DNA of 43,465 nucleotides from CALFUK01 sp964450495 (GCA_964450495.1 CAYVFU010000036.1:1-43465); one strand, 5' to 3'; positions 1-8,320 are shown, counted from the stretch's first letter. The notes: a model not told the origin generated them from the sequence alone. Numbers and translations: made by a program.

Positions 1-630
1 TTCTCTGATCTAAGTGCACAAGCTGATGCAAATTGTGAATTTATGATAAGTGTTCCTTTTCAAATAGACTATTGCATTCCAGATAATCTTTCTGTAGGCT
101 TTTCTGTCAGTGGACCAAATGCCGCAGATGCAAATTTGTCAATCAATGCTTCAGTGACAAATGGCTCAGTCTCAGATTATATACTCAGTGGAACAATGCC
201 AATAGGCTCACATACGATAAGTGTAAATGCATTTGACTCTAATTGTGGACTCTCTACAATTGAAAGTTTTGATGTAGTTGTGATTCCACCAGGTAGCCCA
301 CCACCAACTTTTCAATGTAAGAAAATTGTTAAGACCATTGGAAATGCAGGCAGTGTTTCGTTTAATTCAGATGAAATTGTCTGTGTGTCAAATGGAAGTT
401 CTTGTGATCCTTTTGCCCCCAGCATCATATCATCATTTTCTAGTGATCCAACTGATACTGTCCGGTCTTACGATTGCACAAACATAGGAGACATTCAAGT
501 CACTATGTTCATTTTTAATGTATTTGATTCAAACAATAACGGTGTCTTGGATACGATATTCAGTGAACCATGTTTTGCGATTCAAACTGTTATAGACCAA
601 AATAATATATGCAGTGCTATGGGTAATTAG
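1..630 (+). CDS. C-terminal part of a secreted cysteine-containing protein (5' end outside window)
   Basis: The reading frame is open from base 1 and ends in TAG at 628-630, so the gene starts before the window; the first in-window ATG at 43 need not be the true start. The visible 209 residues are rich in Ser, Asn, Asp, Thr and Val, with about ten scattered cysteines and a PPGSPPP-like linker near residue 98. This resembles the beta-sandwich (Ig-like or adhesin) modules of secreted Bacteroidota proteins. I recognise no catalytic motif and no sorting tail; the protein simply ends after a short Cys-containing segment. A strong terminator follows 38 bp downstream, so this is the last gene of its transcript. 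Function unknown; an extracellular adhesin or matrix protein is only a guess. Confidence 0.7.
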   Translation, partial: FSDLSAQADANCEFMISVPFQIDYCIPDNLSVGFSVSGPNAADANLSINASVTNGSVSDYILSGTMPIGSHTISVNAFDSNCGLSTIESFDVVVIPPGSPPPTFQCKKIVKTIGNAGSVSFNSDEIVCVSNGSSCDPFAPSIISSFSSDPTDTVRSYDCTNIGDIQVTMFIFNVFDSNNNGVLDTIFSEPCFAIQTVIDQNNICSAMGN

Positions 631-668
631 GCTTCGGTCTTTCACATAAATTAACAAAATCTCTGTGA

Positions 669-700
669 GGAGCCTTGAGAGTTCAAGGCTCCTTTTATTA
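669..700 (+). terminator. Rho-independent terminator after the first CDS
   Basis: A perfect 10-bp stem (669-678 with 683-692, loop GAGT) is followed by TTTTATT. It sits 38 bp after the stop codon at 630 and points along the + strand. Confidence 0.85.
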
Positions 701-1037
701 TCACTTAAAACCCCAAAGAAACAATGCCGAAAAAACAAATACTAAAATTACATAACTAGACCACCAGTCAATTTAAAAGTGCCGCACCTTTCAACTTCCA
801 TGCTTTATAAGATTCCAATTCTTATGAGGCTTTTTTATCAATCTCACATTCAACACTATCATATCGCTATCATACGACTATGGCTATAAATAGGAAATGT
901 AACCGAGTTTAACTAGGCTGTGGATTTTTAATGTTTTACTATAGTTTTTACAACTAGTATTGCGGAGGAAATAATAACAGATGATCTTTTATCTCTATCT
1001 ATCATTCTGTCTCATACAAATGAATGCTTATCTTAGC
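701..1037. other. Non-coding gap before mini-recQ
   Basis: I see no convincing gene here on either strand. A weak inverted repeat (ATAAGA ... TCTTAT around 807-826) is followed by a short T-run. The last ~20 bases before 1058 match the sequence just upstream of the intact recQ, so the right edge belongs to the recQ duplication. Confidence 0.5.
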
Positions 1038-1057
1038 GAAAGACTAACTTTACAACA

Positions 1058-1321
1058 ATGATACACCAAGTACTCAAAGACACCGATTTCAGACAGGATT
1101 ATGCGAAGCTGTCTTCACTTAAGCAGACATTTCTTGATACACCGCTAATAGCGGTAACAGCATCTGCTGATGAGGCTACGAAAAAGGATATTTCAAAAAC
1201 ACTAAATCTAAATCAACCAAAAGATATGTTGTCATTTTCTTTGATATCTGGTGTTGGAAAGAAAAAGTTAGAAGATTATGGGAAGGTGTTTTTGAAAGAA
1301 ATATTAGATCATGGAAGTTAA
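1058..1321 (+). pseudogene. Internally deleted recQ copy (mini-RecQ remnant)
   Basis: The 87-residue frame is a mosaic of three pieces of the intact RecQ at 2695-4488. Residues 1-9 match RecQ 1-9. Residues ~10-54 match RecQ ~146-190, the stretch just after the DEAH box. Residues ~57-87 match the last ~30 residues of the HRDC region. Two internal deletions, of about 136 and 370 codons, both kept the frame. The bases upstream of the ATG (AAAGACTAACTTTACAACA) are identical to those upstream of the intact gene, so the promoter region was duplicated too. Walker A, the DEAH box, helicase motifs IV-VI, the zinc cysteines and most of HRDC are missing, so it cannot be a helicase. It could still be transcribed as a small protein, but a decayed duplicate is the simplest reading. 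Confidence 0.8.
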
Positions 1322-1353
1322 GTGATTATTTTTCTTAAATAGAGTTTAAAACA

Positions 1354-1512
1354 ATGACTAAGGAATAAGTGGATTGGCTTAATCAATCGCACAAGAAAGT
1401 ACTCTCAGAATTGACATCTTATTTATCTCCAGTAGACGGCATAGTAGGTCATCTTGTTTGCAGGAATAATTTAGGCTTTCTTAGGAGTAACAGTGATAAA
1501 AATTTACTTTAG
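1354..1512 (+). pseudogene. Possible small gene remnant with an in-frame stop
   Basis: One frame reads ATG ACT AAG GAA TAA and then continues open from GTG (1369) for 47 codons to TAG at 1510-1512. If the TAA were CAA, the product would be a continuous ~52-residue polypeptide beginning MTKEQVDWLNQSHKK. I do not recognise it. It may be a truncated remnant next to the recQ copy or a chance ORF. Base composition does not decide between them. Confidence 0.2.
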
Positions 1513-1574
1513 CGCCTTGTCTACTTTTTAATATCAAGAGTATTAGCATTTAGCTAGTATTTTGATACACCTTA

Positions 1575-2594
1575 ATGTTGAATATGTGTACGAATAATTT
1601 TGTTGAGAACATTACGGAATTAGTGGCGAAAACTCCACTTGTAAAACTTAAATGTGTGAGCAATAGACTTAATACTAATGTCTATGCCAAGGTGGAGTGT
1701 TTTAATCCAGGAAACTCAGCAAAAGATAGATCTGCGCTCTATATGATAGAGCAAGCCGAAAAAAAGGGCCTCATCACGCGTGGAATGACTATTATAGAAG
1801 CAACATCTGGCAACATGGGTTTTAGTGTAGCAATGATTTGTGCCATTAAAGGTTACAAATGTATATTGACAGTAAAGGACACAACTTCTCAGGAAAAACT
1901 AGCAATGCTTAAGGCAATGGGTGCAAGAGTTGTGCTGTGTCCAGCAAATGTGGACAGTCAAGACCCAAAGTCATATTATAAGATAGCAGAAAAGTTATCA
2001 ATTGATTTAGAAAGCGCCTACTATCTTAATCAGAATTACAACATTGAAAATGCAGCAGCGCATTTTAATTCCACTGGACCTGAAATATGGAACCAAACTA
2101 ATGGGAAAGTAAGCCACTTCATCTGCTGTGGAGGGACTTGTGGTACACTTGTCGGTACAGGAAGATACCTTAAGAGCCAGAATGAACAAGTACAAGTTAT
2201 AGGTGTCGATGCTTTTGGTTCCGCACTTAAGAAGTTTCATGATGAAGAGATTTTCGATAAGGAAGAAATCTATCCTAAAAAAGTAGAAGGACTCGGAAAA
2301 GACATCATTCCAGCTAATTATGACAGGTCTGTTATCAATGAATTTATCAAAGTAACAGATAAGGAAAGTGCTCTTAAAGCAAGGGAGATTTGCAAAAAGG
2401 AAGGACTTTTTATTGGTTACTCCTCTGGTAGTACCGTAAAAGCCCTAGAACAAATGGCTGATAGATTTGGTCCAGATGACAACGTCGTATTATTGTTCTC
2501 TGATCATGGATCAAGATATCTATCTAAAATCTATAATGACGAATGGATGGAAGCACAAGGGTTTATCCGTTCTAGAAAACTAACTGCAATTTAA
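1575..2594 (+). CDS. PLP-dependent cysteine synthase / cystathionine beta-synthase-like enzyme
   Basis: The product (339 aa) is a fold-type II PLP enzyme of the CysK/CysM/CBS family, which replaces the beta-substituent of an activated serine, for example sulfide plus O-acetylserine giving cysteine. The PLP lysine is K50 in NPGNSAKDR. The substrate-binding loop TSGNMG is at 77-82, the glycine-rich PLP-phosphate loop GGTCGT at 186-191, and the C-terminal PLP-ring segment YSSGS at 282-286. Length fits a catalytic core without CBS regulatory domains. Two starts are possible (ATG at 1575 or 1584). The gene lies between a recQ remnant and intact recQ, and recQ converges with the sulfate-assimilation operon, so a role in assimilating sulfide made by that operon is plausible. 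CysK, CysM and CBS-type specificity cannot be separated by eye. Confidence 0.88.
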   Translation: MLNMCTNNFVENITELVAKTPLVKLKCVSNRLNTNVYAKVECFNPGNSAKDRSALYMIEQAEKKGLITRGMTIIEATSGNMGFSVAMICAIKGYKCILTVKDTTSQEKLAMLKAMGARVVLCPANVDSQDPKSYYKIAEKLSIDLESAYYLNQNYNIENAAAHFNSTGPEIWNQTNGKVSHFICCGGTCGTLVGTGRYLKSQNEQVQVIGVDAFGSALKKFHDEEIFDKEEIYPKKVEGLGKDIIPANYDRSVINEFIKVTDKESALKAREICKKEGLFIGYSSGSTVKALEQMADRFGPDDNVVLLFSDHGSRYLSKIYNDEWMEAQGFIRSRKLTAI

Positions 2595-2694
2595 ACTTCG
2601 CAAAAAAGTATCCTATTTTAAAGTTTCCTGAATAAGTAAGTCTTGGAGTTACAATATTATTGGCTATTTTTATTTAAAGACTAACTTTACAACA

Positions 2695-4488
2695 ATGATC
2701 CATCAGGTACTAAAAGAAACGTTTGGCTACGATGCCTTTCGGCCAATGCAAGAAGAAGCCATTCAAGCTGTTCTTGACAATAAAGATGTATTGCTTGTAA
2801 TGCCAACTGGCGGTGGTAAATCTATCTGTTACCAAGTGCCAGCTTTAGCATCAGACGGTATAGGAATTGTCATTTCGCCATTGATCGCATTGATGAACGA
2901 TCAGGTATTGGCTTTGCAACAAAATGGTGTGTATGCTGCTGCTTACCACAGCCAAATTGACTACGACAAAAAGCAAGCAATGATGGACTCAATTGGCAAA
3001 GGAGATTTAAAGCTTGTCTATGTTTCACCTGAAAGTATTCGTTCAGAATCGTTTGTAAACTATTTAAAGAAACAGAAAATATCTTTGATTGCTATTGATG
3101 AAGCACATTGTGTGTCGATGTGGGGCAACGATTTTAGACAAGATTATGCAAGGTTGTCATCATTAAAGGAAACATTCCCAGATATACCTTTGATTGCTGT
3201 AACTGCTACAGCAGATGAGGCTACGAGAAAGGACATCAGTAAAACATTGAAGCTAAATGATCCTGTATCAATAACCGGAAGTTTTGCAAGAAAGAACATT
3301 CATATATCCACACGACCTGGACAAGAACGACTCAAACAGATTCTCCATTTCTTAAAAGATAAGCAGGATTCGAACGGGATCATTTATGTAACAACTCGAA
3401 AAAATGCAGAAAGTATTTCTTCAAAGTTAAATCAGCAAGGAATAGAATCTGCTTTTTACCACGCAGGCATGGAACGGTCTGATCGTGAAAAAGTCCATTT
3501 GGATTTTGTCCATGATAGGCTTAGAATAGTATGTGCGACGATTGCTTTTGGAATGGGGATTGATAAATCAAACATTCGCTTTGTCATCCATTATAATTTA
3601 TCCAAAAATATAGAAAGCTATTACCAAGAGATTGGTCGTGCAGGTAGAGATGGTACAGCAGCAGAAGCAGTTCTCTTTTCTAGTTTTGCAGATGTGAATC
3701 AGTTTAGGTCATTTATTGATGCCAGTGAATCAACTGATGCATACAAGCAAATCCAACATCAAAAACTTGATCGCATGTGGTCCTTTGCCAACGGCCATCA
3801 CTGCAGGACAAACATGATCTTGAGTTACTTCGGTGAATTTAAAGAAGAGACCTGTGGCAATTGTGACAATTGTCTAGAACCACCAAAAACATTTGATGGA
3901 ACGAAGCTGACGCAAATGGCTTTGAGTGCAATTACAAGAACGAAAGAACAAATACCATTGAACATGCTCATTGATGTTTTGAGAGGATCGGGCAAGCAGG
4001 AAATTTATCAAGCCGGTTACAATCAGATAAAGACCTATGGTGCTGGACGTGAGGTGCCTTTTGCGGATTGGCGATCATACATTACACAGATGCTGGAACA
4101 AGGATTAATACAGCTAGATTATACCAAAGGTTCGGTTATTAAACTAACACCGCGATCTAAGGATGTTTTATTTAATGGGGATAAGATACAGTTGGTCAAA
4201 TTTGAATGGAAAGAAAAAGCAGCTAAAAAGCCAAAGCCTGAGTTGAGTTTTAGTGAGCAAGATGTGGACATAGAGTTGTTTAAGCGGCTGAAATCTCTCA
4301 GATCCTCTTTAGCTAAAGAACAGAATGTACCAGCTTATGTGATTTTCCCTAACAAGAGTCTGGAGCAGATGGCTGCCTCAAAACCAATAGATACCTTATC
4401 ATTCTCTCTGATATCAGGAGTAGGTACGAAAAAGTTAGAATCTTATGGAGATGTCTTTTTGAAAGAGATCAAATCTTATGTTGGCTAA
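2695..4488 (+). CDS. recQ: ATP-dependent DNA helicase RecQ
   Basis: RecQ is a 3'-5' DNA helicase that unwinds recombination and replication-fork intermediates. The 597-residue product shows motif 0 (FGYDAFRPMQ, 10-19), Walker A (PTGGGKS, 37-43), the DEAH box (135-138), motif VI (QEIGRAGRDG, 311-320), four zinc-type cysteines (C370, C387, C390, C393), a winged-helix RQC region (about 400-500) and a C-terminal HRDC domain (about 520-597). Length is close to the E. coli enzyme. The ATG at 2695 follows a segment identical to that before the mini-recQ copy at 1058. TAACTTTA about 10 nt before the ATG resembles a Bacteroidota -7 element. Its TAA stop (4486-4488) overlaps the TAG stop of the convergent osmC gene (4485-4487). 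Confidence 0.97.
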   Translation: MIHQVLKETFGYDAFRPMQEEAIQAVLDNKDVLLVMPTGGGKSICYQVPALASDGIGIVISPLIALMNDQVLALQQNGVYAAAYHSQIDYDKKQAMMDSIGKGDLKLVYVSPESIRSESFVNYLKKQKISLIAIDEAHCVSMWGNDFRQDYARLSSLKETFPDIPLIAVTATADEATRKDISKTLKLNDPVSITGSFARKNIHISTRPGQERLKQILHFLKDKQDSNGIIYVTTRKNAESISSKLNQQGIESAFYHAGMERSDREKVHLDFVHDRLRIVCATIAFGMGIDKSNIRFVIHYNLSKNIESYYQEIGRAGRDGTAAEAVLFSSFADVNQFRSFIDASESTDAYKQIQHQKLDRMWSFANGHHCRTNMILSYFGEFKEETCGNCDNCLEPPKTFDGTKLTQMALSAITRTKEQIPLNMLIDVLRGSGKQEIYQAGYNQIKTYGAGREVPFADWRSYITQMLEQGLIQLDYTKGSVIKLTPRSKDVLFNGDKIQLVKFEWKEKAAKKPKPELSFSEQDVDIELFKRLKSLRSSLAKEQNVPAYVIFPNKSLEQMAASKPIDTLSFSLISGVGTKKLESYGDVFLKEIKSYVG

Positions 4489-4892
4489 CTATCCTCTGCT
4501 AGGACTATTTCAAAACTACTTGTAATTTTCGCAGCTTTCTCTAACATCAGTGATACAGAACAATATTTTTCCAATGACATATCAATAGCCTGTTTGACTT
4601 TATTCTCTTTTAAATCACCATAGCAAATGTAGTGCAGATGGATATCGGTATATACTCTAGGGATCTCTTCTCTTCTTGTTCCCTCTACTTCAACTTTGAT
4701 ATCATCTAGCGGCTGTCTCATTTTTTCTAAAATCATTACAATGTCTATCGTACTACAACCAGCTGCAGCCATTAACACAGATTGCATTGGACCCACTGCA
4801 TTGCCATCTCCACTTAATTCGAGAGAGTGACCGTCTTCAGTGATTCCTTTGAAGTGTTTGGAGTCGTTTAATCTTTCTAAAGTAACTTTCAT
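4485..4892 (-). CDS. OsmC/Ohr-family protein
   Basis: The 135-residue product belongs to the OsmC superfamily of small dimeric proteins, whose characterised members reduce organic hydroperoxides with two active-site cysteines. Both cysteines are present: C46 in MAAAGCSTID and C111 in SLEKYCSVS. The length and the GPMQSVLMAAAGCS segment fit the YhfA-like branch. It is the last gene of the sulfate-reduction operon, 11 bp after the ferredoxin gene. This placement suggests a thiol- or persulfide-linked role or protection of the Fe-S enzymes, but that is inference. Its stop codon overlaps that of recQ on the opposite strand. Confidence 0.88.
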   Translation of the reverse strand: MKVTLERLNDSKHFKGITEDGHSLELSGDGNAVGPMQSVLMAAAGCSTIDIVMILEKMRQPLDDIKVEVEGTRREEIPRVYTDIHLHYICYGDLKENKVKQAIDMSLEKYCSVSLMLEKAAKITSSFEIVLAEDS

Positions 4893-4903
4893 AACTATTG
4901 TAT

Positions 4904-5242
4904 TTAAGCAACTGTTTCGTCAACTGGAGCTAATTTTACAACCAGTCCATCTAATTCGTTTGTAATCGGTAATTGACAACTGAGTCTTGAATTGTCTTCT
5001 ACAAAAAATGCTTGATCTAACATATCCTCTTCATCATCCGACGCCTCAGGTAATGCATTATCAGATTGCACATAACAGTGACAAGATGCGCACAGGGCCA
5101 TACCTCCGCATGTGCCTTCTACCGGTAATTCTGATGCCTTGCAGATTTCCATCAGATTGAAATTCATATCTGTTGGTGCATCAATCTTGTGTTCTTTGCC
5201 TTCTCTGTCAATGACAGTTATCGAAACTATATTTTCTTCCAT
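4904..5242 (-). CDS. Adrenodoxin-type [2Fe-2S] ferredoxin
   Basis: The 112-residue product is a small electron carrier. Its four cluster cysteines follow the adrenodoxin/ISC-ferredoxin spacing C45-x5-C51-x2-C54-x34-C89, and the surrounding GTCGGMALCASCHCYV is typical. An acidic patch (DDEEDMLDQ, 69-77) lies in the partner-binding helix region. It sits 3 bp after the ferredoxin-NADP reductase gene and in the same operon as a siroheme sulfite reductase. The likely electron path is NADPH to reductase to this ferredoxin to sulfite reductase, and possibly to the iron-sulfur CysH. The family assignment is clear; the partner assignment is inferred from the operon. Confidence 0.93.
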   Translation of the reverse strand: MEENIVSITVIDREGKEHKIDAPTDMNFNLMEICKASELPVEGTCGGMALCASCHCYVQSDNALPEASDDEEDMLDQAFFVEDNSRLSCQLPITNELDGLVVKLAPVDETVA

Positions 5243-5245
5243 TAA

Positions 5246-6253
5246 TTATTCGAATCCGTTTACTCCTGCAACGGTTGTGTATTTGAAACTCAACTTCGCG
5301 TCAGGGTATATATACTTAAATGCAGATTGAACCATAATTGTTCCTTCATGGAACCCGCAAAGAATTAATTTTAATTTGCCAGGATACGTATTGATATCAC
5401 CAACGGCATAAATTCCTTCTACATTCGTACTATAATCACGTGTATCTACTTCTATAGCACTACGATTAATGTTTAATCCCCATTCTGCTAATGGGCCTAG
5501 CTTTGGGGTAAGACCAAATAAAGGAATGAAGAAATCCACATCTTTGGTAAATTCTCCTCGTTCTTTGGATTTGACAACGACTTCTTTCAAAACACCATTC
5601 CCATTCACACCAACAGCCTGTGCTTCAGTAATGAGATTTACTTTATTTGACTTAGCAAGTGCCATAACTTTATCCACACTATCCAATGCGCCTCTAAAGG
5701 ATGTTCTTCTGTGTATTAATGTTATCTCACTTGCAACATCAGCTAATTCAATAGTCCAGTCTAATGCGGAGTCACCACCACCAGCAATCAACAATTTCTT
5801 ATCTCTGAATTTTTCTGGATCTTTCACCATATACTCAACACCCTTCTCTTCAAATTGCGCTAGTCCTTCAATTGGAGGTTTACGGGGTTCGAAGCATCCA
5901 AGTCCACCAGCAATACAAATGACAGGTGCTTCAATCTGTGTGCCTTTATTTGTCGTTAATCGATAGAGCTTCTCTTCGACTTTTTCAATACTTTCTGCTC
6001 GTTCACCAAGTGTAAAACCAGGATTAAATGGTGCGATTTGCTCCATTAAGTTGTCCACTAATTCACCTGCTAAAATACTTGGGTATCCAGGAATATCGTA
6101 TATCGGCTTCTTTGGATAGATCTCACTTAATTGGCCACCAGCAATCGGTAAGGCATCCACTAAGTGACACTTCAACTTTAATAGTCCTGCTTCGAATACA
6201 GTAAATAATCCACATGGACCTGCACCAATGATTAATATATCTGTCTTTATCAT
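5246..6253 (-). CDS. Ferredoxin/flavodoxin-NADP(+) reductase, thioredoxin reductase-like
   Basis: This 335-residue flavoprotein moves electrons between NADPH and a ferredoxin. It has an FAD-binding GAGPCG (10-15), a second Rossmann loop GGGDSALDW (158-166), an NADP-phosphate-binding HRRTSFRG (181-188) and a C-terminal FAD motif AVGDINTYPG. The redox-active CxxC of true thioredoxin reductases is absent, which places it with the YumC/TrxR-like FNR group. It lies between cysH (37-bp gap) and the ferredoxin (3-bp gap), so its natural partner is probably the adjacent ferredoxin, feeding sulfite reductase. Confidence 0.93.
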   Translation of the reverse strand: MIKTDILIIGAGPCGLFTVFEAGLLKLKCHLVDALPIAGGQLSEIYPKKPIYDIPGYPSILAGELVDNLMEQIAPFNPGFTLGERAESIEKVEEKLYRLTTNKGTQIEAPVICIAGGLGCFEPRKPPIEGLAQFEEKGVEYMVKDPEKFRDKKLLIAGGGDSALDWTIELADVASEITLIHRRTSFRGALDSVDKVMALAKSNKVNLITEAQAVGVNGNGVLKEVVVKSKERGEFTKDVDFFIPLFGLTPKLGPLAEWGLNINRSAIEVDTRDYSTNVEGIYAVGDINTYPGKLKLILCGFHEGTIMVQSAFKYIYPDAKLSFKYTTVAGVNGFE

Positions 6254-6289
6254 AATCTATAATAGTTCACTAAATTACTTCTTATAATC

Positions 6290-6973
6290 TTATAAATGAA
6301 TACCGCACTCGGTTTTTGAATTTCCCTTCCATCTGCCTTCTCTTCCTTTACCCTTCAATGTACAGTTTGTACAACCAACAGAATCATAGCCTTCAAGTTT
6401 CATAGGATGAATAGGAATGTCATTATCCGCTAAATACATATCGAACTGGGATGCAGAGGTATCGATATTCGGGTGCATCTTGATGATGTTATTTCGGCGT
6501 TCGAATATATTTAGATTGGCTCTGAATGGCGTAGAATTCATCAATAAGCCTGAGATCCAAATTTTCTTGTTCATCTTATATGGATCAAATGGTTTTACTT
6601 TATGTAAATGACAACATTTATCAACATCACTTTCCCACAGACTTGAACTTCTTGCCATCACATTATCTTCTACATCAGGTAGAATATTTACAATAGTCAA
6701 ACCAAGAATTTCAGTGAGGGTGTTTTTATACTCTATTGTTTTTGGAAATAAAAACGTGGTATCTATGAAATGAATAGGGTGGCCTGGTGCTGCTTTGCTC
6801 ACCATACTCATTAAAATTCCAGATGTCGTACCAAATGAAGAGGTCACTAAAATATCCTCGTGATCAAAATCATCAAAGACTTGCTTTATTCTTTGGATTG
6901 GATTTAAATTTTTGTAGAATTCATTCAGCGATTCTACATTGATATCATCTATTTTCTTTTCTTCTAAAATCAT
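6290..6973 (-). CDS. cysH: Phosphoadenylyl/adenylyl-sulfate reductase (CysH), iron-sulfur type
   Basis: CysH reduces activated sulfate (APS or PAPS) to sulfite. The 227-residue product has the PP-loop-like SSFGTTSG (45-52), the paired cysteines C120-C121 and C201-x2-C204 that hold a [4Fe-4S] cluster in the assimilatory APS reductase branch, and the C-terminal catalytic ECGIHL with C223. The CC...CxxC signature indicates APS rather than PAPS as the usual substrate, though some such enzymes use both. Its ATG overlaps the TGA of the preceding gene (ATGA), showing translational coupling. No ATP sulfurylase (cysD/cysN or sat) lies in the window, so APS must be made by genes elsewhere. Confidence 0.94.
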   Translation of the reverse strand: MILEEKKIDDINVESLNEFYKNLNPIQRIKQVFDDFDHEDILVTSSFGTTSGILMSMVSKAAPGHPIHFIDTTFLFPKTIEYKNTLTEILGLTIVNILPDVEDNVMARSSSLWESDVDKCCHLHKVKPFDPYKMNKKIWISGLLMNSTPFRANLNIFERRNNIIKMHPNIDTSASQFDMYLADNDIPIHPMKLEGYDSVGCTNCTLKGKGREGRWKGNSKTECGIHL

Positions 6974-7566
6974 TTGTTATTCACTAGTGATGAAGTAATT
7001 CGGTTGAGTTCTTTTACTTTATATTCGAAGTCACCTTTTAATTTATCTCTAAACACCTTTAAGTTTTCTACTAACTGCGCAGAATCATCTGGCAACACTT
7101 CTTCCAAGACTTGTCTGAATCGTTTGGCGAATGTTGGTGATTTTCCATTGGTTGAAATTGCAACTTTTAAATTGCCTCTTGTAACAATTGAGCCCAAATA
7201 GAAATCGCACAATTCTGGTGTATCAGCAACATTGATCAACTTGTCTTTTTGCTTTGCTGCATTATGCACATGCTTATTGACATCTTCAAAGTTTGTAGCA
7301 GCAACAATCAAGTCGTGACCATTAATGTCAGTACTGTCAAATTCTTTTTTTATCCATTTGATGTTGTATTTGCCATCGTATATTAAGGCAGATACTTCTT
7401 CTTTAGCCCAGGGGGCAATGATCGTGATATTTGCATTGGGACTACTTTTAAGGATAAAAAATAATTTTTCATAGCCCACTTCACCGGCACCAACGACTAG
7501 CATTCTTAGCTTGTCTAATTTAAAAAAGACTGGATAAAGTGGGTTTTGTTCGACTACTTGTTCCAT
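6970..7566 (-). CDS. Precorrin-2 dehydrogenase / sirohydrochlorin ferrochelatase (siroheme synthase N-domain)
   Basis: The 198-residue product corresponds to the N-terminal half of CysG (Met8p/SirC type), which oxidises precorrin-2 to sirohydrochlorin with NAD and may insert iron to make siroheme. The Rossmann loop is VVGAGEVG (24-31). The segment around STNGKSPTFAKRFR is the conserved family region that includes the catalytic and dimer helices. The methyltransferase half is a separate gene immediately upstream, with a 13-bp overlap. Siroheme is the cofactor of the sulfite reductase encoded at the head of the operon. Confidence 0.92.
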   Translation of the reverse strand: MEQVVEQNPLYPVFFKLDKLRMLVVGAGEVGYEKLFFILKSSPNANITIIAPWAKEEVSALIYDGKYNIKWIKKEFDSTDINGHDLIVAATNFEDVNKHVHNAAKQKDKLINVADTPELCDFYLGSIVTRGNLKVAISTNGKSPTFAKRFRQVLEEVLPDDSAQLVENLKVFRDKLKGDFEYKVKELNRITSSLVNNK

Positions 7567-8318
7567 TCTGTTAATGCTTTTCGTTTGACAAATGATTTGT
7601 GTGTTTTAACGACCTCTCCAATAACAATAATGCCTGGAGTTGCTATTTGTTTTTCTTTTACTTGTTGGAGAATACTATTTGAATCTCCAACAACACATTT
7701 TTCTTCTTGAGTTGAGCCTGATTGAATAACCATAATTGGTGTCTCATCTTTACCAGCACCGTGCAACATATCTACAATAAAAGGCAATTTTCTAATTCCC
7801 ATTAAAATCACAATTGTTGCCGAACTCTGCATTGCCAATTCAATGTCCTTTGATAACTGATGACTTTTAGTTGACCCTGTCAATACCCAAAAGCTTTCGC
7901 TCATGCCTCTTGATGTGACGGGAACTCCTTGTAATAAAGGCACTGAAATCGAAGAACTGATCCCAGGGATAACAGTGACAGATAAGCCAAAAGATTCTGC
8001 ATACTCCTTTTCTTCGTAGCCTCTTCCAAATACAAACGGATCACCACCTTTCAATCTCACAGCATGACCATATTCGAATGCAGCTTGAACGAGAAGCAAA
8101 TTTATTTCTTCTTGCTTTTTGCATTTGACACCAGCTCGTTTACCAACAAATAATTTAATTGCGGACGATGGTATTTCTTCCAACAACTCAGGTGACACTA
8201 ATGCATCATACAACACGACGTCAGCTGACTGAATTGCCTTTAGACCCTTGACCGTGATCAGATCTTTGTCTCCTGGACCAGCACCGACAAGTGTTATTCT
8301 AGCTTTTTTATTCGTCAT
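7554..8318 (-). CDS. cobA: Uroporphyrinogen-III C-methyltransferase (SUMT)
   Basis: The 254-residue enzyme uses S-adenosylmethionine to methylate uroporphyrinogen III twice, giving precorrin-2, the first step towards siroheme. Family signatures are VGAGPGD (11-17) and the long RLKGGDPFVFGRG block (88-100), followed by the IPGISS and GVPVTSRG segments that line the SAM site. Its start lies 2 bp after the sulfite reductase stop and its end overlaps the precorrin-2 dehydrogenase start, so siroheme synthesis is co-expressed with the enzyme that uses it. Confidence 0.95.
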   Translation of the reverse strand: MTNKKARITLVGAGPGDKDLITVKGLKAIQSADVVLYDALVSPELLEEIPSSAIKLFVGKRAGVKCKKQEEINLLLVQAAFEYGHAVRLKGGDPFVFGRGYEEKEYAESFGLSVTVIPGISSSISVPLLQGVPVTSRGMSESFWVLTGSTKSHQLSKDIELAMQSSATIVILMGIRKLPFIVDMLHGAGKDETPIMVIQSGSTQEEKCVVGDSNSILQQVKEKQIATPGIIVIGEVVKTHKSFVKRKALTEWNK

Positions 8319-8320
8319 GA

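Noticed and set aside
529..738. Minus-strand ORF of 69 codons
   Set aside because: It runs antisense through the end of the first CDS and across its terminator hairpin, with no motif.
5469..5966. 165-codon + strand ORF
   Set aside because: Antisense shadow of the well-supported ferredoxin-NADP reductase gene.
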